From Nematostella vectensis (Eukaryota > Cnidaria > Anthozoa > Actiniaria > Edwardsiidae), in contig NC_064039.1 of the NCBI RefSeq assembly GCF_932526225.1, positions 16,298,639 to 16,362,638 of the forward strand: a stretch of 64,000 nucleotides of DNA, in the 5' to 3' direction. The notes below the pieces were generated by a model. The model searched no databases, was not told the origin of the DNA, and worked only from the letters and a program-made list of their open reading frames with translations. Below are positions 25,743 to 39,759 of this stretch, one piece after another (position 1 is the first letter of the stretch; each line of letters opens with the position of its first letter). Both the position numbers and the translations under genes were made by a program.

Positions 25743-27340
25743 TCAAGTTTAACATCGACTCTAGATTTTGCATTTGGAAGAATGGAACTCAGTGCGGGAT
25801 TACGTACGGCCAAGTGGAGGTCGGAAGGGTTTCTTATAGTCGCAGTCTATTGCGTGAAGCTCTAAAACAGGTTACATAATAAATAGTAGTATACTAAATG
25901 TCCAGCCTACTAAAGTCGATGTATGGTGTGGATTGAATCTCATTGCGTTATTGGATTCATTGGCGACGTCAAGGAAATATCCGTGATCTTTCTCACGAGT
26001 ACCGCAGTTTTGCAGTGTCATGGACCGAACATTGCTGAGTCATTCACACATTCGCATGTCGTCGCACCAAATGAAAATTATTGACAAATAACAGAAAACT
26101 GGGTTTTTAACTTTATTTGATAAACAAATGTGAATAGTGCTGGATGTTGTTTACATAGTATGGATTTATTATTGTTGTATTTTAAATTAATTTATGACCC
26201 TCTTTTCTCCTATAGAAACCCAATGATACCAGGGATAAGCATTTATCTACAGATAACTTAAATCTGGCCTTCTAGGAACCGTCCCAGTAAATTATTACAA
26301 ATAGAATTACATAAATGATCAATAGCATAATATTTAAGGCTGTTACCATGAACACAATTCGATTCTGCATTTTTGAAGGCATTAGGCTAACAAAGCAATA
26401 TTTTACTCCCAAAGATCATTGTAAAAAAGTTTAGAATCATTGTGAATACTTAACAAATTTCTCATAGTTTTTCATGGTAAGTACTCTTATACACCACGAT
26501 ATTCATCAACTCATGATCAAAATGTTGTGCAGTCAAGAGGCACATAGCATGAAGAATTTTGGTGGCGACAAATGTCATGGTTTATAAGAGCAAATACCAC
26601 AGAAAACTATGGGAAATTTGTTTTCTACAACAAACAACGAAAATATTATTTTGGAAAAACCAAAACTCTGCATGCTCATTTGAAATGGTGCATGACTGGT
26701 GTTTTCAGAATGGGTAGATTAGCGAAAATGGACAAAGTCAGCTTTAAAACCCTACAGTCTTTGTTACTTTTGTCCTTTTCTAAGGATGGAAAATACTTTT
26801 ACTAAAAAATGTCGAGAGCCAAATATCGCAAAGTTGGATCAAGGGTATTCGTCTCTTTCACTTCAAGTGAACCTGCAAGGATTGTGTGAAGGACAAAACC
26901 TGTGGTATGTCCTCTCATTTACAATAGTAACAACCAATCAGAAAGCAAGATAACACACAAGTGTTGTAGAAATTTAAATTTCCTCCAATCAAAGCAATAA
27001 CATTCCTGGTCAGAGGCAAGATTCATTTTCAATAATGTATGATCATTTATGATATTATATACAGGAATCACAAAGGGTTGATGCATACAAAACTTATCAT
27101 TTGCAAGTATATTAATTCTTCCTTCAACAGGGTATGGTTTTTATTTAGGAAGTTGTAAGGAGGGTGGCAATGCTAGCAAATCTTATTATAAATAATAAAT
27201 GTGAACGAGTGTCAGCTCCCTATTTGAATTAAGCTAGAAAGTCTCCATCAAATCGCCTTCTCTGGCTGGGTATGTCTTACCCATTCATGAGTTATAATTC
27301 AAAATTCACTGAAGTCGTCTCCAAAACTAGGTGGATAGTT
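25743..27340. other. Intergenic 3' regions of COX17 (+) and the phosphatase (-)
   Basis: Convergent 3' ends meet here. AT-rich sequence with no supported coding exon. AATAAA occurs near 25878 on the plus strand, and TTTATT at 27140-27145 reads AATAAA on the minus strand about 195 bp past the phosphatase stop, so both genes have a plausible poly-A signal. A 77-codon ORF at 26572-26805 has no recognisable features. Confidence 0.5.
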
Positions 27341-30300
27341 TCACTTTTCAAGCAACACACTGTCTACAAGTCTTGCTCCCTCTTCATCTACTTTAATCCA
27401 TTCCCATAAGAGTGAGTGGCGGTCATGTACAGTCACCCTTCCATAACCATATGCATTCATGTAGAACTCCGACCAGCTGAACTTCCAGTGAGGTTCTGTA
27501 TCCAGCTCCTTGCCAGCAGTACCAACAACAATGTGTATAGGAGCACCTTTCTGGCAGATGGTGTTGTTGACTTGGCATGTGCGCTCATAACTGTGGTAAT
27601 GAGCCCAGAACGCCATGTCCACTTTATATTGCAGGAGCAGGTCCTCAAAGTAGTGCCGCATTCCAATAGAGATCATGTAATCACCTGAGGTTACACAGGG
27701 TTAAGAACAGACAGGCAAAAGGCAGATGGGATGGTCACCAGCAATGGAATATCGACAGCTAGCCCCCCTCTCAAAAAAACAACCACACACCCACAATAAC
27801 CTAACACCCACACAACACATACATTGAGCATCAATGTATATTGAGCAAAACACATTCAGTACCCCCAATACCCCCCCATAAAAAATGATATATTTCTTTA
27901 TAAAGCAACACATACACACCAGAAATCCCCCCCCCCCCAACACACACACACACACACACAACACATTCAAACCTCAAACCAACATCCACTCAAACAGATA
28001 AACACCTTACAATCTCACCCCCCCCAACACACACACAGAACACATTCAAATCAAGATCCACTCAAACAGATAAACACCGACCATCCCACCCCCGACACAC
28101 ACACACAAAACATTTACAGAAGGGCCATTATTTAACAGGAGGGCTGCTATGTTTGTGGAAAGGGTTGTGATTTTTTGAGAGTCGGTTTGGGAGAGGGCCT
28201 CAACTTTTAATACAGGGTTTAGGGGAGGGCCTTATTTTTTAACAGGTATTCTGATCAATTTCCGAGCCACCTTAAAGTCTGGAATTTCAAATTTTTTTTC
28301 TGGGGAGAACCCCAAACCGCCAACAAAATAAAAAAACGAATGTGAAGCACCTGCTTACACATTCATGTCTTGCGTTTCGCTCAAATTGAAAACCATTATC
28401 CCCTAAAGTGTGGCTTTTTGTTATCTTTCGCAGTTTTGGCTTTATTAGCTTTATTAAATTTCAAATTCATGTCAAAGCCCCCCCCAACTATCTTTTCAGA
28501 TTGGTGGTATGAAAAGACATGTAAATAAGATTTCAGTAATTTATATTAATAACATTGTATTTTAATAATAATGGGCATTTTATATATTTGGAAATAGCAA
28601 AGTTTTCATGGGGGAAATGCCCCCAGACCCCTATACAATAGCATTAACACCGTGAAAAACGACACCTCCAGGCATGGTGGCGTTTTAGGCCAGCACCGCC
28701 ACCCCTTCATGGGCATGCCTAAGTCAGTGCGCTCCCTCACACACAACAATTTGGCATTTTGAATTTGAAACAGCGACATTCAGGTCATATTCAGGATAAC
28801 AAATTATAAAGCATGTATTTTTCTTCTTAGCAAAGTGCCCAATCCCGTTTGTACTGCACAGGTTGCTCATTATTACAATTGTGGGTGTTTATTACATTTG
28901 TGGATGTTTATTACATATTTGAGGGCTCTGCAATCATACAGTTATATGGGCATCTAAAAACTAGAGAATAATTAACTCTAAGCTTACCAATACGCTTTTT
29001 TAGCCTTTTTTTGTTCTGGGGAGGGCCTTAATTTTTGGTCGCCTTTTTTGAGGAGGGTCACTATTTTTGTGCTTTAGACTGGGGGAGGGTCAAAATATTT
29101 GAACCAGAAAAAAATTCAACTTAGCAGCCCTACCCCCTGATAAATAATGAACTTTCCCTTAACCCAACATCCACCCACACACAGAACACATTTAATACCT
29201 TGAGTAACTACCCATCCAAAAAACACATTCAATCTAACACCCACACACACAACATATTCAATAACCAACCCCATCCCACCCCTACATAACCCAAAACCCA
29301 CCACAATACAGAACACATTCGAATAAAATCTACTGAAATATATCAATGGAGGAAGCCCCCCCCCCAAATGTTGCAAAGAAATATTTGAGGAGTTGCCACA
29401 TTGCTACAGTAAGGACACTATCTACTCACCAATGATCTGTTGTGAGGTGTACATTGCTACAGTAAGGACACTATCTACTTACCAATGATCTGTTGTGAGG
29501 TGTACATTGCTACAGTAAGGACACCATCTACTCACCAATGATCTGTTGTGAGGTGTACATTGCTACAGTAAGGACACCATCTACTCACCAATGATCTGTT
29601 GTGAGGTGTACATTGCTACAGTAAGGACACCATCTACTCACCAATGATCTGTTGTGAGGTGTACATTGCTACAGTAAGGACACCATCTACTCACCAATGA
29701 TCTGTTGTGAGGTGTACATTGCTACAGTAAGGACACCATCTACTCACCAATGATCTGTTGTGAGGTGTACATTGCTACAGTAAGGACACCATCTACTCAC
29801 CAATGATCTGTTGTGAGGTGTACATTGCTACAGTAAGGACACCATCTACTCACCAATGATCTGTTGTGAGGTGTACATTGCTACAGTAAGGACACTATCT
29901 ACTCACCAATGATCTGTTGTGAGGTGTACATTGCTACAGTAAGGACACTATCTACTCACCAATGATCTGTTGTGAGGTGTACATTGCTACAGTAAGGACA
30001 CTATCTACTCACCAATGATCTGTTGTGAGGTGTACATTGCTACAGTAAGGACACCATCTACTCACCAATGATCTGTTGTGAGGTGTACATTGCTACAGTA
30101 AGGACACTATCTACTCACCAATGATCTGTTGTGAGGTGTACATTGCTACAGTAAGGACACCATCTACTCACCAATAATCTGTTGTGAGGTGTACATTGCT
30201 ACAGTAAGGACACCATCTACTCACCAATGATCTGTTGTGAGGTGTACATTGCTACAGTAAGGACACCATCTACTCACCAATGATCTGTTGTGAGGTGTAC

Positions 30301-33300
30301 ATTGCTACAGTAAGGACACTATCTACTCACCAATGATCTGTTGTGAGGTGTACATTGCTACAGTAAGGACACCATCTACTCACCAATGATCTGTTGTGAG
30401 GTGTACATTGCTACAGTAAGGACACCATCTACTCACCAATGATCTGTTGTGAGGTGTACATTGCTAAAGTAAGGACACCATCTACTCACCAATGATCTGT
30501 TGTGAGGTGTACATTGCTACAGTAAGGACACTATCTACTCACCAATGATCTGTTGTGAGGTGTACATTGCTACAGTAAGGACACTATCTACTCGCCAATG
30601 ATCTGTTGTGAGGTGTACATTGCTACAGTAAGGACAACATCTACTCACCAATGATCTGTTGTGAGGTGTACATTGCTACAGTAAGGACACCATCTACTCA
30701 CCAATGATCTGTTGTGAGGTGTACATTGCTACAGTAAGGACACTATCTACTCACCAATGATCTGTTGTGAGGTGTACATTGCTACAGTAAGGAAACCATC
30801 TACTCACCAATGATCTGTTGTGAGGTGTACATTGCTACAGTAAGGACACCATCTACTCACCAATGATCTGTTGTGAGGTGTACATTGCTACAGTAAGGAC
30901 ACCATCTACTCACCAATGATCTGTTGTGAGGTGTACATTGCTACAGTAAGGACACCATCTACTCACCAATGATCTGTTGTGAGGTGTACATTGCTACAGT
31001 AAGGACACCATCTACTCACCAATGATCTGTTGTGAGGTGTACATTGCTACAGTAAGGACACCATCTACTCACCAATGATCTGTTGTGAGGTGTACATTGC
31101 TACAGTAAGGACACTATCTACTCACCAATGATCTGTTGTGAGGTGTACATTGCTACAGTAAGGACACTATCTACTCGCCAATGATCTGTTGTGAGGTGTA
31201 CATTGCTACAGTAAGGACACCATCTACTCACCAATGATCTGTTGTGAGGTGTACATTGCTACAGTAAGGACACCATCTACTCACCAATGATCTGTTGTGA
31301 GGTGTACATTGCTACAGTAAGGACACCATCTACTCACCAATGATCTGTTGTGAGGTGTACATTGCTACAGTAAGGACACCATCTACTCACCAATGATCTG
31401 TTGTGAGGTGTACATTGCTACAGTAAGGACACCATCTACTCACCAATGATCTGTTGTGAGGTGTACATTGCTACAGTAAGGACACTATCTACTCACCAAT
31501 GATCTGTTGTGAGGTGTACATTGCTACAGTAAGGACACTATCTACTCACCAATGATCTGTTGTGAGGTGTACATTGCTACAGTAAGGACACCATCTACTC
31601 ACCAATGATCTGTTGTGAGGTGTACATTGCTACAGTAAGGACACTATCTACTCACCAATGATCTGTTGTGAGGTGTACATTGCTACAGTAAGGAAACCAT
31701 CTACTCACCAATGATCTGTTGTGAGGTGTACATTGCTACAGTAAGGACACCATCTACTCACCAATGATCTGTTGTGAGGTGTACATTGCTACAGTAAGGA
31801 CACCATCTACTCACCAATGATCTGTTGTGAGGTGTACATTGCTACAGTAAGGACACTATCTACTCACCAATGATCTGTTGTGAGGTGTACATTGCTACAG
31901 TAAGGACACTATCTACTCACCAATGATCTGTTGTGAGGTGTACATTGCTACAGTAAGGACACTATCTACTCGCCAATGATCTGTTGTGAGGTGTACATTG
32001 CTACAGTAAGGACACCATCTACTCACCAATGATCTGTTGTGAGGTGTACATTGCTACAGTAAGGACACCATCTACTCACCAATGATCTGTTGTGAGGTGT
32101 ACATTGCTACAGTAAGGACACCATCTACTCACCAATGATCTGTTGTGAGGTGTACATTGCTACAGTAAGGACACCATCTACTCGCCAATGATCTGTTGTG
32201 AGGTGTACATTGCTACAGTAAGGACACCATCTACTCACCAATGATCTGTTGTGAGGTGTACATTGCTACAGTAAGGACACCATCTACTCACCAATGATCT
32301 GTTGTGAGGTGTACATTGCTACAGTAAGGACACTATCTACTCACCAATGATCTGTTGTGAGGTGTACATTGCTACAGTAAGGACACTATCTACTCACCAA
32401 TGATCTGTTGTGAGGTGTACATTGCTACAGTAAGGACACCATCTACTCACCAATGATCTGTTGTGAGGTGTACATTGCTACAGTAAGGACACCATCTACT
32501 CACCAATGATCTGTTGTGAGGTGTACATTGCTACAGTAAGGACACTATCTACTCACCAATGATCTGTTGTGAGGTGTACATTGCTACAGTAAGGACACCA
32601 TCTACTCACCAATGATCTGTTGTGAGGTGTACATTGCTACAGTAAGGACACTATCTACTCACCAATGATCTGTTGTGAGGTGTACATTGCTACAGTAAGG
32701 AAACCATCTACTCACCAATGATCTGTTGTGAGGTGTACATTGCTACAGTAAGGACACCATCTACTCACCAATGATCTGTTGTGAGGTGTACATTGCTACA
32801 GTAAGGACACCATCTACTCACCAATGATCTGTTGTGAGGTGTACATTGCTACAGTAAGGACACTATCTACTCACCAATGATCTGTTGTGAGGTGTACATT
32901 GCTACAGTAAGGACACCATCTACTCACCAATGATCTGTTGTGAGGTGTACATTGCTACAGTAAGGACACTATCTACTCACCAATGATCTGTTGTGAGGTG
33001 TACATTGCTACAGTAAGGAAACCATCTACTCACCAATGATCTGTTGTGAGGTGTACATTGCTACAGTAAGGACACCATCTACTCACCAATGATCTGTTGT
33101 GAGGTGTACATTGCTACAGTAAGGACACCATCTACTCACCAATGATCTGTTGTGAGGTGTACATTGCTACAGTAAGGACACTATCTACTCACCAATGATC
33201 TGTTGTGAGGTGTACATTGCTACAGTAAGGACACTATCTACTCACCAATGATCTGTTGTGAGGTGTACATTGCTACAGTAAGGACACTATCTACTCGCCA

Positions 33301-36300
33301 ATGATCTGTTGTGAGGTGTACATTGCTACAGTAAGGACACCATCTACTCACCAATGATCTGTTGTGAGGTGTACATTGCTACAGTAAGGACACCATCTAC
33401 TCACCAATGATCTGTTGTGAGGTGTACATTGCTACAGTAAGGACACCATCTACTCACCAATGATCTGTTGTGAGGTGTACATTGCTACAGTAAGGACACC
33501 ATCTACTCGCCAATGATCTGTTGTGAGGTGTACATTGCTACAGTAAGGACACCATCTACTCACCAATGATCTGTTGTGAGGTGTACATTGCTACAGTAAG
33601 GACACCATCTACTCACCAATGATCTGTTGTGAGGTGTACATTGCTACAGTAAGGACACCATCTACTCACCAATGATCTGTTGTGAGGTGTACATTGCTAC
33701 AGTAAGGACACTATCTACTCACCAATGATCTGTTGTGAGGTGTACATTGCTACAGTAAGGACACTATCTACTCACCAATGATCTGTTGTGAGGTGTACAT
33801 TGCTACAGTAAGGACACCATCTACTCACCAATGATCTGTTGTGAGGTGTACATTGCTACAGTAAGGACACTATCTACTCACCAATGATCTGTTGTGAGGT
33901 GTACATTGCTACAGTAAGGACACTATCTACTCACCAATGATCTGTTGTGAGGTGTACATTGCTACAGTAAGGACACTATCTACTCACCAATGATCTGTTG
34001 TGAGGTGTACATTGGACGGTGGCCACCAATTACTACCCAGGGAGTAACAGAGCGATCAATATCTGCTAAGTCCTTTTGAAGCCATTGATACTGAGGAGAG
34101 CCCTTTGTGAAGTCGTGCTCTGTGCTCATCATAATCAAATGCATACTACCATAGTTAAAGCTGTACCTGAAAACAAACAAAAAAGGCACTTATATGAGGC
34201 AGGTTCTTATTCCAAATATGTTCAACCTACAATAGGAGTACAATTTATTCCAAATAATTATAAAAATATAACAATGTTTAAATGTTGTGTTAAGGGCCCA
34301 TGGACGTAATCTCATTGCTATGCAACTTGGTTGCTACGTGCGTGCAATTTTCTTTTCAGTATACATGCACACGTTTCCAAACACTGAAAATATGAGAAAA
34401 GGGCTTGTTGGTATTTTTGATGTGAAGCACCTGCTTTTATTTAAACAAAATAGCAGAAAATGGGATATAAATAATGAAAGGGAGCAAAAAAGATGAGAGA
34501 ATGTAGATAAAAAAATGCTATGCATTGCGGTGTGAAATGACTTAGGCAATACATGAACTGAAGAAAGCCACAAGGTAGAACTGACGATAATTTTCGAACT
34601 TGTTTTCACAGCAAAAGGACTTCAAACCACCAAAATAAACTGGTCCTTATATGGTGCAAAGGAATCCAGTGCTGCCTTATATGGTGCACATGGATAACAC
34701 CCTGCCTTTTATGGTGCACATGGATAACACCCTGCGTTTTATGGTGCAAAAAGATCCAGCACTGCCTTATATGGTGCACATGTATCCAGCGCTGCCTTAT
34801 ATGATGCACATGGATCCAACCCTGCCTTTTATGGTGCGCATGGATCCAGCGCTGCCTTTTATGGTGCACTCTGACTTAGATATTTACCAGAAAACAGAGT
34901 TTCCATTGTCTGGCATATGAAACCTCATGTTGGTAGGGACCCCGCATTCACCATAGGAATCGTTTCCGTACTCATTTGGGCCCGCCCACCAGGGATGGAA
35001 ACCATTCCCTGGTGCACCGCTTGGGTCGTTCTTCCCTCCAAAGGCGTGGTCATACTCATGGTTGCCGACACCAATCATGTGCGGCATGAGGGTGACAAAG
35101 GGCTCAATCAAGTTCTGCCACTGCTCCCACACATGCAGCTGCAACCAAAATAATCATCACTAATCATTAGCTCAAGCTTGAGACAAAAAAGTCAGAATCA
35201 GAGATTTTACCCTCCCTGACCCCCAGGGGTTATGAATTTGAAAGTATATTTGTGCTGCAGTAAAAATGCATTGAATATGTGCACACCCCTCCCCTCCCTC
35301 GTAACCACAAAAATGAGGTAGTACACTATTTCTAATAAAGAATTGCCACATTTCACTATGTGAATTGTGTGCCGAGCCCATCAGCAAATCCTGGTTATAT
35401 GCCTGTCGAAGGGCCTATGCAATCAAAAATCTCAAACGCTTTCTATAAAGCTGTTGCAATTTCAGATTCTGAAAATGTGTGTCTTGGTGCCTCAGCGATT
35501 CTTGGACTAATCCATCGTTAGTATAAGGGTCCTTCTCTTTGAGGGAAATTGCAACAGCTTTATAGAAAGCATTTGAGATTTTTGATTGACACTTTTGTCA
35601 AATTTTGGAATCCAAGCTGAGCTTTTCCGAGCTTGCTTTCTGATAACTTTCTTGAGATATCATAAAAAATCCAAGACTTCGAGACCGTGGTAGAAAAACA
35701 TGATGCTCCAAGACTGCTAAAATATTTTAAAAAATGAGACTCGAAACTTGTGTAAACAATGCTGATATTTCAAGATTTTGCGAAATTTTTGTGACACTTT
35801 CGAAATTTCAATACCCCTTAAGCTTATATCATTTTCTTCCAACGCAATTTCTATGTGAGGCTGTTTATAATTCAGCATAATCAAATGGGTGCGGCTGCTT
35901 TAAAAAGGCAGTGTAACTCCTGTAACAAGAAAACTCTGTGTACTAATGATGGTAAACTTACATATCCCAAGCCATATCCAAGATCTCCATTATGGAACAG
36001 AAATGATGAGCCATTTTTTGCTTCTTTCACCATTTCATTAGCAATTGGAGTTGCAGCAGGAAGGATCCCCATGTCACCAAACACGTTGAACCTGTAAGAG
36101 GCATCTGGACCAATGGGTGGCCCTGTGCGAAAGCTGTGCTTCTCTGCCAACATCTAAGAAAAAAACAAGTTATAAACAGTGCTTCTCAACTGCCAACATC
36201 TAAGATATAAACAAGCTATAAGCTGTGCTTCTCTACTAACAACATCTAATATAAAAACAGGTTATAAGCCGTGCTTCTCTACTAACAACATCTAATATAA

Positions 36301-38561
36301 AAACAGGTTATAAGCTGTGCTTCTCTACTAACAACACCTAATATAAAAACAGGTTATAAACTGATGCTAGACCCAATACAGAATCAAATTTTTCCTAGTA
36401 TGGCAAAACTGATGAGGGGGGGCTACACAGACTTAAATGTTATGCAAGAAGTCTAACATCTGGCTATTCTTATAGTTAAGAAATGTTCTCTTTTGGGGAG
36501 CTAGGTGAGGTTGCAGGAGCTTCTTTTTGTTAGATTTACAGGGGCATGGTATAAAGCAAAATACCAGGGGCACAATACAAGAGCATAATAATAACTTGGG
36601 GGGGGGGGGGGGAGGCAGAGCCATGCCTCTTATGGACATTTCCCTATAATTTTAAAATTACAGCCTTGATTCATACTGTATATATGAGCTAGAGCATAAC
36701 TCCTGCAATCACACTGCTTTATGTTAGACTCAAATGTGATCGTTATGACATCACGAGTTTGAGCATGGACCCTGCGGTACTACTACTTCAAATTACTGTA
36801 CATCCCATATCTACGAGTGTTACCCATGGAATCCTCTGATTTAATTTGTATTGTGAGCTAGAGTGTGAACCCTGTCATTGAGGATGGTTCTACAGACCAG
36901 TATTCCTAGCATAACAGTCAGAGCCTCCAGTCCTTATTGATGACGACCCTCAATGAAGAAGACAAGGGAATCGCAGTCCTAGTATCAGAAAGCCAGATAT
37001 AAACATTCCCTTACCTTATAGGAGCCATATGTGTAGTAGTAACGAGTACTTGGCTTCAGTCCAGTCAGCAAGACGTCGTGTATATATCCAGGGTCCCAAT
37101 AACCATCAGTGGAGGCGGGGGGGCCACACATGTTACTTGCATTGTAGGTCCTGGTAGTGCCTGTTGCTTCTAGAGGGACTGAGGGCCCTTCCCCATACAA
37201 CACTAATGGCTTTTCAGCTGAAAACCAAGAATAACAATATTCAATTGCTATCACAGCCTTAAAGAAGTGTCACTTGAATAAAAAGTGCCACTGTTCTATT
37301 ACACATTCAAAAAGACAATTCAGGGAAATTTTGAAGAGGCTTCCCACATAAGATGGTTCCATGGTTTACTTGATAGCAGTGGAAGCGGGCAGCAGAACTT
37401 GTCAGCAGTGACTTAGCACCTACTGTAGTCTTGCATATTAACCTTGATTGTATGCATTTTGCTGATACTCTATTCTACCTTTAGAAAATCACTTGTCGCA
37501 TGCACCTATTATTATCAATAAAAAGAACGATATTGATTGTGTTAATTAAGAAATTGATTATTATGTATTGACCTCACAATTTCCGTAGCAATTACAAATA
37601 CAATTAGTAAATTTTATCAAGAAGTATCGATTTATACTAATTATTGGTTCTATCTATTGAACACACAGGCATTATCTCAAGTGAGTTCAGTGTACGGTGA
37701 GTACTTGATAAGACGGCAAAATATTCCCTCCAGGATTCAACCACTATCCCAGGGAGATTTTTGATATGTTAATTTTCAATATCTTTGGAACATTTGTTTT
37801 GCAAAAAAATGAGAAATGAACATTTAAATAAATGTGCATATTCATAAGGAACATTTAGTTACAATGAACATGCAGAAATGGTTGTTTCATGCGTTTTATT
37901 TAAAGCTTTTTATTCTTTTGTGTGTCGTAAAAGTTGTGTCTGGTTGACAAGTTTTTACCAAACTCCTAACAGCTTATTTCCTTAACAAACACTACTTTAT
38001 ACCTGTCCCAGAAATCCACATGACCCTCATCTCGGTAGGATCTCCCGTCAATGACAGATGTCCCATGAGCGGCTCGTCGACTCCACCCTTGAAAACAACT
38101 TCATTGCTAACAGCAGTCCAGGTCGATCTCTTCCTGTAGTAACGAAATTCGCACACACTACGCATGTTATACAACTTGACCGTGTAATTTCCAAAGCCTT
38201 TGGCCCAAGTAGGGCAGGCTGTCACGTCGATGTAGTCGAGATAATGTTTTGCTGGGTCTGTTTTAGGGCAGTAAAACCCAATGATATCATCTTTTGTAGC
38301 GTTTACAACCCCTGCCCAAACAACTGTTACTTCTTCGCCGTTGTTTATGTAACTTGGTTTAACATAAAGGGTTGCTCTCTCGTCAAAATCTTTGATAACT
38401 TTATCCGGGAACTTGACGCGAACCTGGGCATCAGCATCGCTTCCATCCGCAAGTTTACGCCTAAAGTAAGTAACTGTCGGGTGGTACTTATTCTTCGCAT
38501 AGGCGAAGTCTGCAGCAAACAGAATCGCTGTCAACAAAAGAAAACTTCTCAACACGGCCAT
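27341..38561 (-). CDS. Purple acid phosphatase (metallophosphoesterase), secreted, large plant-like form, 6 exons
   Basis: Purple acid phosphatases hydrolyse phosphate monoesters using a dinuclear Fe-metal centre. Exons on the minus strand: 38561-38003, 37217-37015, 36153-35962, 35138-34888, 34166-33988, 27684-27341. Phases agree throughout and give 575 aa. Residues 1-22 (MAVLRSFLLLTAILFAADFAYA) form a signal peptide. All seven metal ligands are visible: D281 in GDMG, D311 and Y314 in GDLGY, N344 in GNHE, H451 in GGHRP, H490 and H492 in AHYHSYER. The last motif has Ala where Gly is usual. An N-terminal Fn3-like region precedes the catalytic domain, and the block NDSYGECGVP recalls the large plant PAP2/PAP9 type rather than the short animal form; this subtype call is inference. 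Intron 5 (6.3 kb) carries a 53-bp array that includes the exon 5 donor, and intron 2 has a repeat over the exon 3 acceptor. Confidence 0.92.
27685..29396. other. Distal part of phosphatase intron 5: CA-rich and C-rich low-complexity sequence
   Basis: Stretches of CACACA and CCCCCC at 27900-28110 and 29130-29360, with loosely repeated phrases such as AACACATTCAA and CACTCAAACAGATAAACACC. No coding exon seen. Confidence 0.6.
29397..34012. repeat. 53-bp minisatellite (about 87 copies) carrying the phosphatase exon 5 donor
   Basis: Very homogeneous units (ATCTACTCACCAATGATCTG and on). On the minus strand each holds TTACTGTAG, then 27 bases identical to the end of exon 5 (starting CAATGTACACCTCAC, ending ATCATTG), then GTGAGTAG. 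The true junction is at 33988/33987 and the array runs from it into intron 5. Variants such as GGAAACC (30791, 31693, 32699, 33017) and CTCGCC recur in blocks, suggesting block duplication. Confidence 0.97.
34640..34870. repeat. 28-30-bp tandem repeat (about 8 copies) in phosphatase intron 4
   Basis: Units of the type TTATATGGTGCACATGGATC plus CAGCGCTGCC. It sits about 20 bp inside the intron from the exon 4 donor, but the unit does not contain the junction. Confidence 0.87.
35418..35588. mobile_element. Short foldback (MITE-like) element in phosphatase intron 3
   Basis: Inverted arms of about 47 bp: ATCAAAAATCTCAAACGCTT (about 35420) against AAGCATTTGAGATTTTTGAT (about 35566), with a loop of about 75 bp. 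No clear target-site duplication was identified. Confidence 0.65.
36129..36362. repeat. 43-46-bp tandem repeat (about 5 copies) carrying the phosphatase exon 3 acceptor
   Basis: GTGCTTCTC recurs at 36136, 36179, 36225 and beyond. On the minus strand each copy has a T-rich tract, TTAG, then ATGTTG and AGAGAAGCACAGC, matching the acceptor and first 21 bases of exon 3 (start 36153). The copies diverge away from the exon. Confidence 0.85.
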
Positions 38562-39759
38562 ATTGCTTCGGTGTTCTGTTTTGTTATGTGATTGACTATA
38601 CACAAGTCACATGACGGCGAGTCACGTGATCGATACCCAACCGGAAGTACCGGAAGTAAAGAAAGCAAATTTCACTAGTTGTCTTCCGGCCGATTACGTT
38701 ACAATATCCGATGATTTTTATTAACGGAAAACGCGCTTATTGGGGAGGGGGCGCTTATTTCATTTCGGCGGAAAGTATCAGCTTCTGAATCGATTGCGAA
38801 CAAAGCTTTATTTGCGATGAATTGAAACTGCTGAAACTGCAGTAAATTTTAAAATTGTTAGACCAAGAGATAGAGAATCGGTTAGACGTATTTAATAAGG
38901 TACATTCCTGAACAGCGCGTCTCCACGGGTAGGAGTAATAGAGTTTGTCGAATCTCTAAATTGGCTGAAATGTGCCGCTGGGCACAGCCAGCGCGAGTGT
39001 CGCGGAACAAGGCGGAACAATTTCGAATGAAATTCGTGGCTTTATTGTCAAAACGAGCTTTTCCCCTACTACAAGCTCGGATACCCTCCCCCTCCCCCCC
39101 CCTTGATGAAGCACGTTTCCAGAATACAGTAAGCGCCTCGCCTAAGAGAAAAATTATGAAAATAAACACCTCCCCCGAATAAGCGCCTGGCCAATTTAAA
39201 CGTGTTGCAAGGAATTAACAAAAAATACGTATAGTAGCTAAAAGTGTGTGAATCTATAAAAGACAATGCTGCTGATGTGACATTCATAAGTAAATCCACA
39301 CTGTACACTGAGTGAAAAACTATAGTGGCCGAGAGTGTTACACATATGACGAAACAGAGTTTATATTCGATGCATGGATTTGTTGAGAAATTACGAGAAT
39401 AGCTAAATGATACGATCAAATGCTTTATTTAACATTTTGTAGAACATTGGGATAATTATACATTATCAAACAAAACCTTGAAAAACGGGGGTTTAAAATT
39501 TCATTCTAAAATAGAACCCCATTTCGGAAATTCTCCAATAACACAACATTATGAACAGCGCCATGGTGATTTAAGACAACAAAATAAATAGATAAAAATG
39601 ACGTGACCATTTAACGTCAACATGGAATAACGCAACAACTGATAACGCAACAATACGTGACCGTCTAATTACCACGTGAAACAATGTGTTAGTATTATAG
39701 AAACAAAATATTCATTCACAGCAAGTCCTGGGCTGTTGTTCTAAACAATCATCACATAA
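38562..39759. other. Intergenic region upstream of the phosphatase
   Basis: Contains the presumed phosphatase promoter and the ANHX-like 3' region. No coding exon is supported. Scattered short ORFs (for example 39069-39419) show no family features. Confidence 0.45.

Noticed and set aside
29397-34012. CRISPR array
   Set aside because: Units are contiguous and almost identical with no unique spacers, in an animal gene; this is a minisatellite. The same holds for the 40-bp array.
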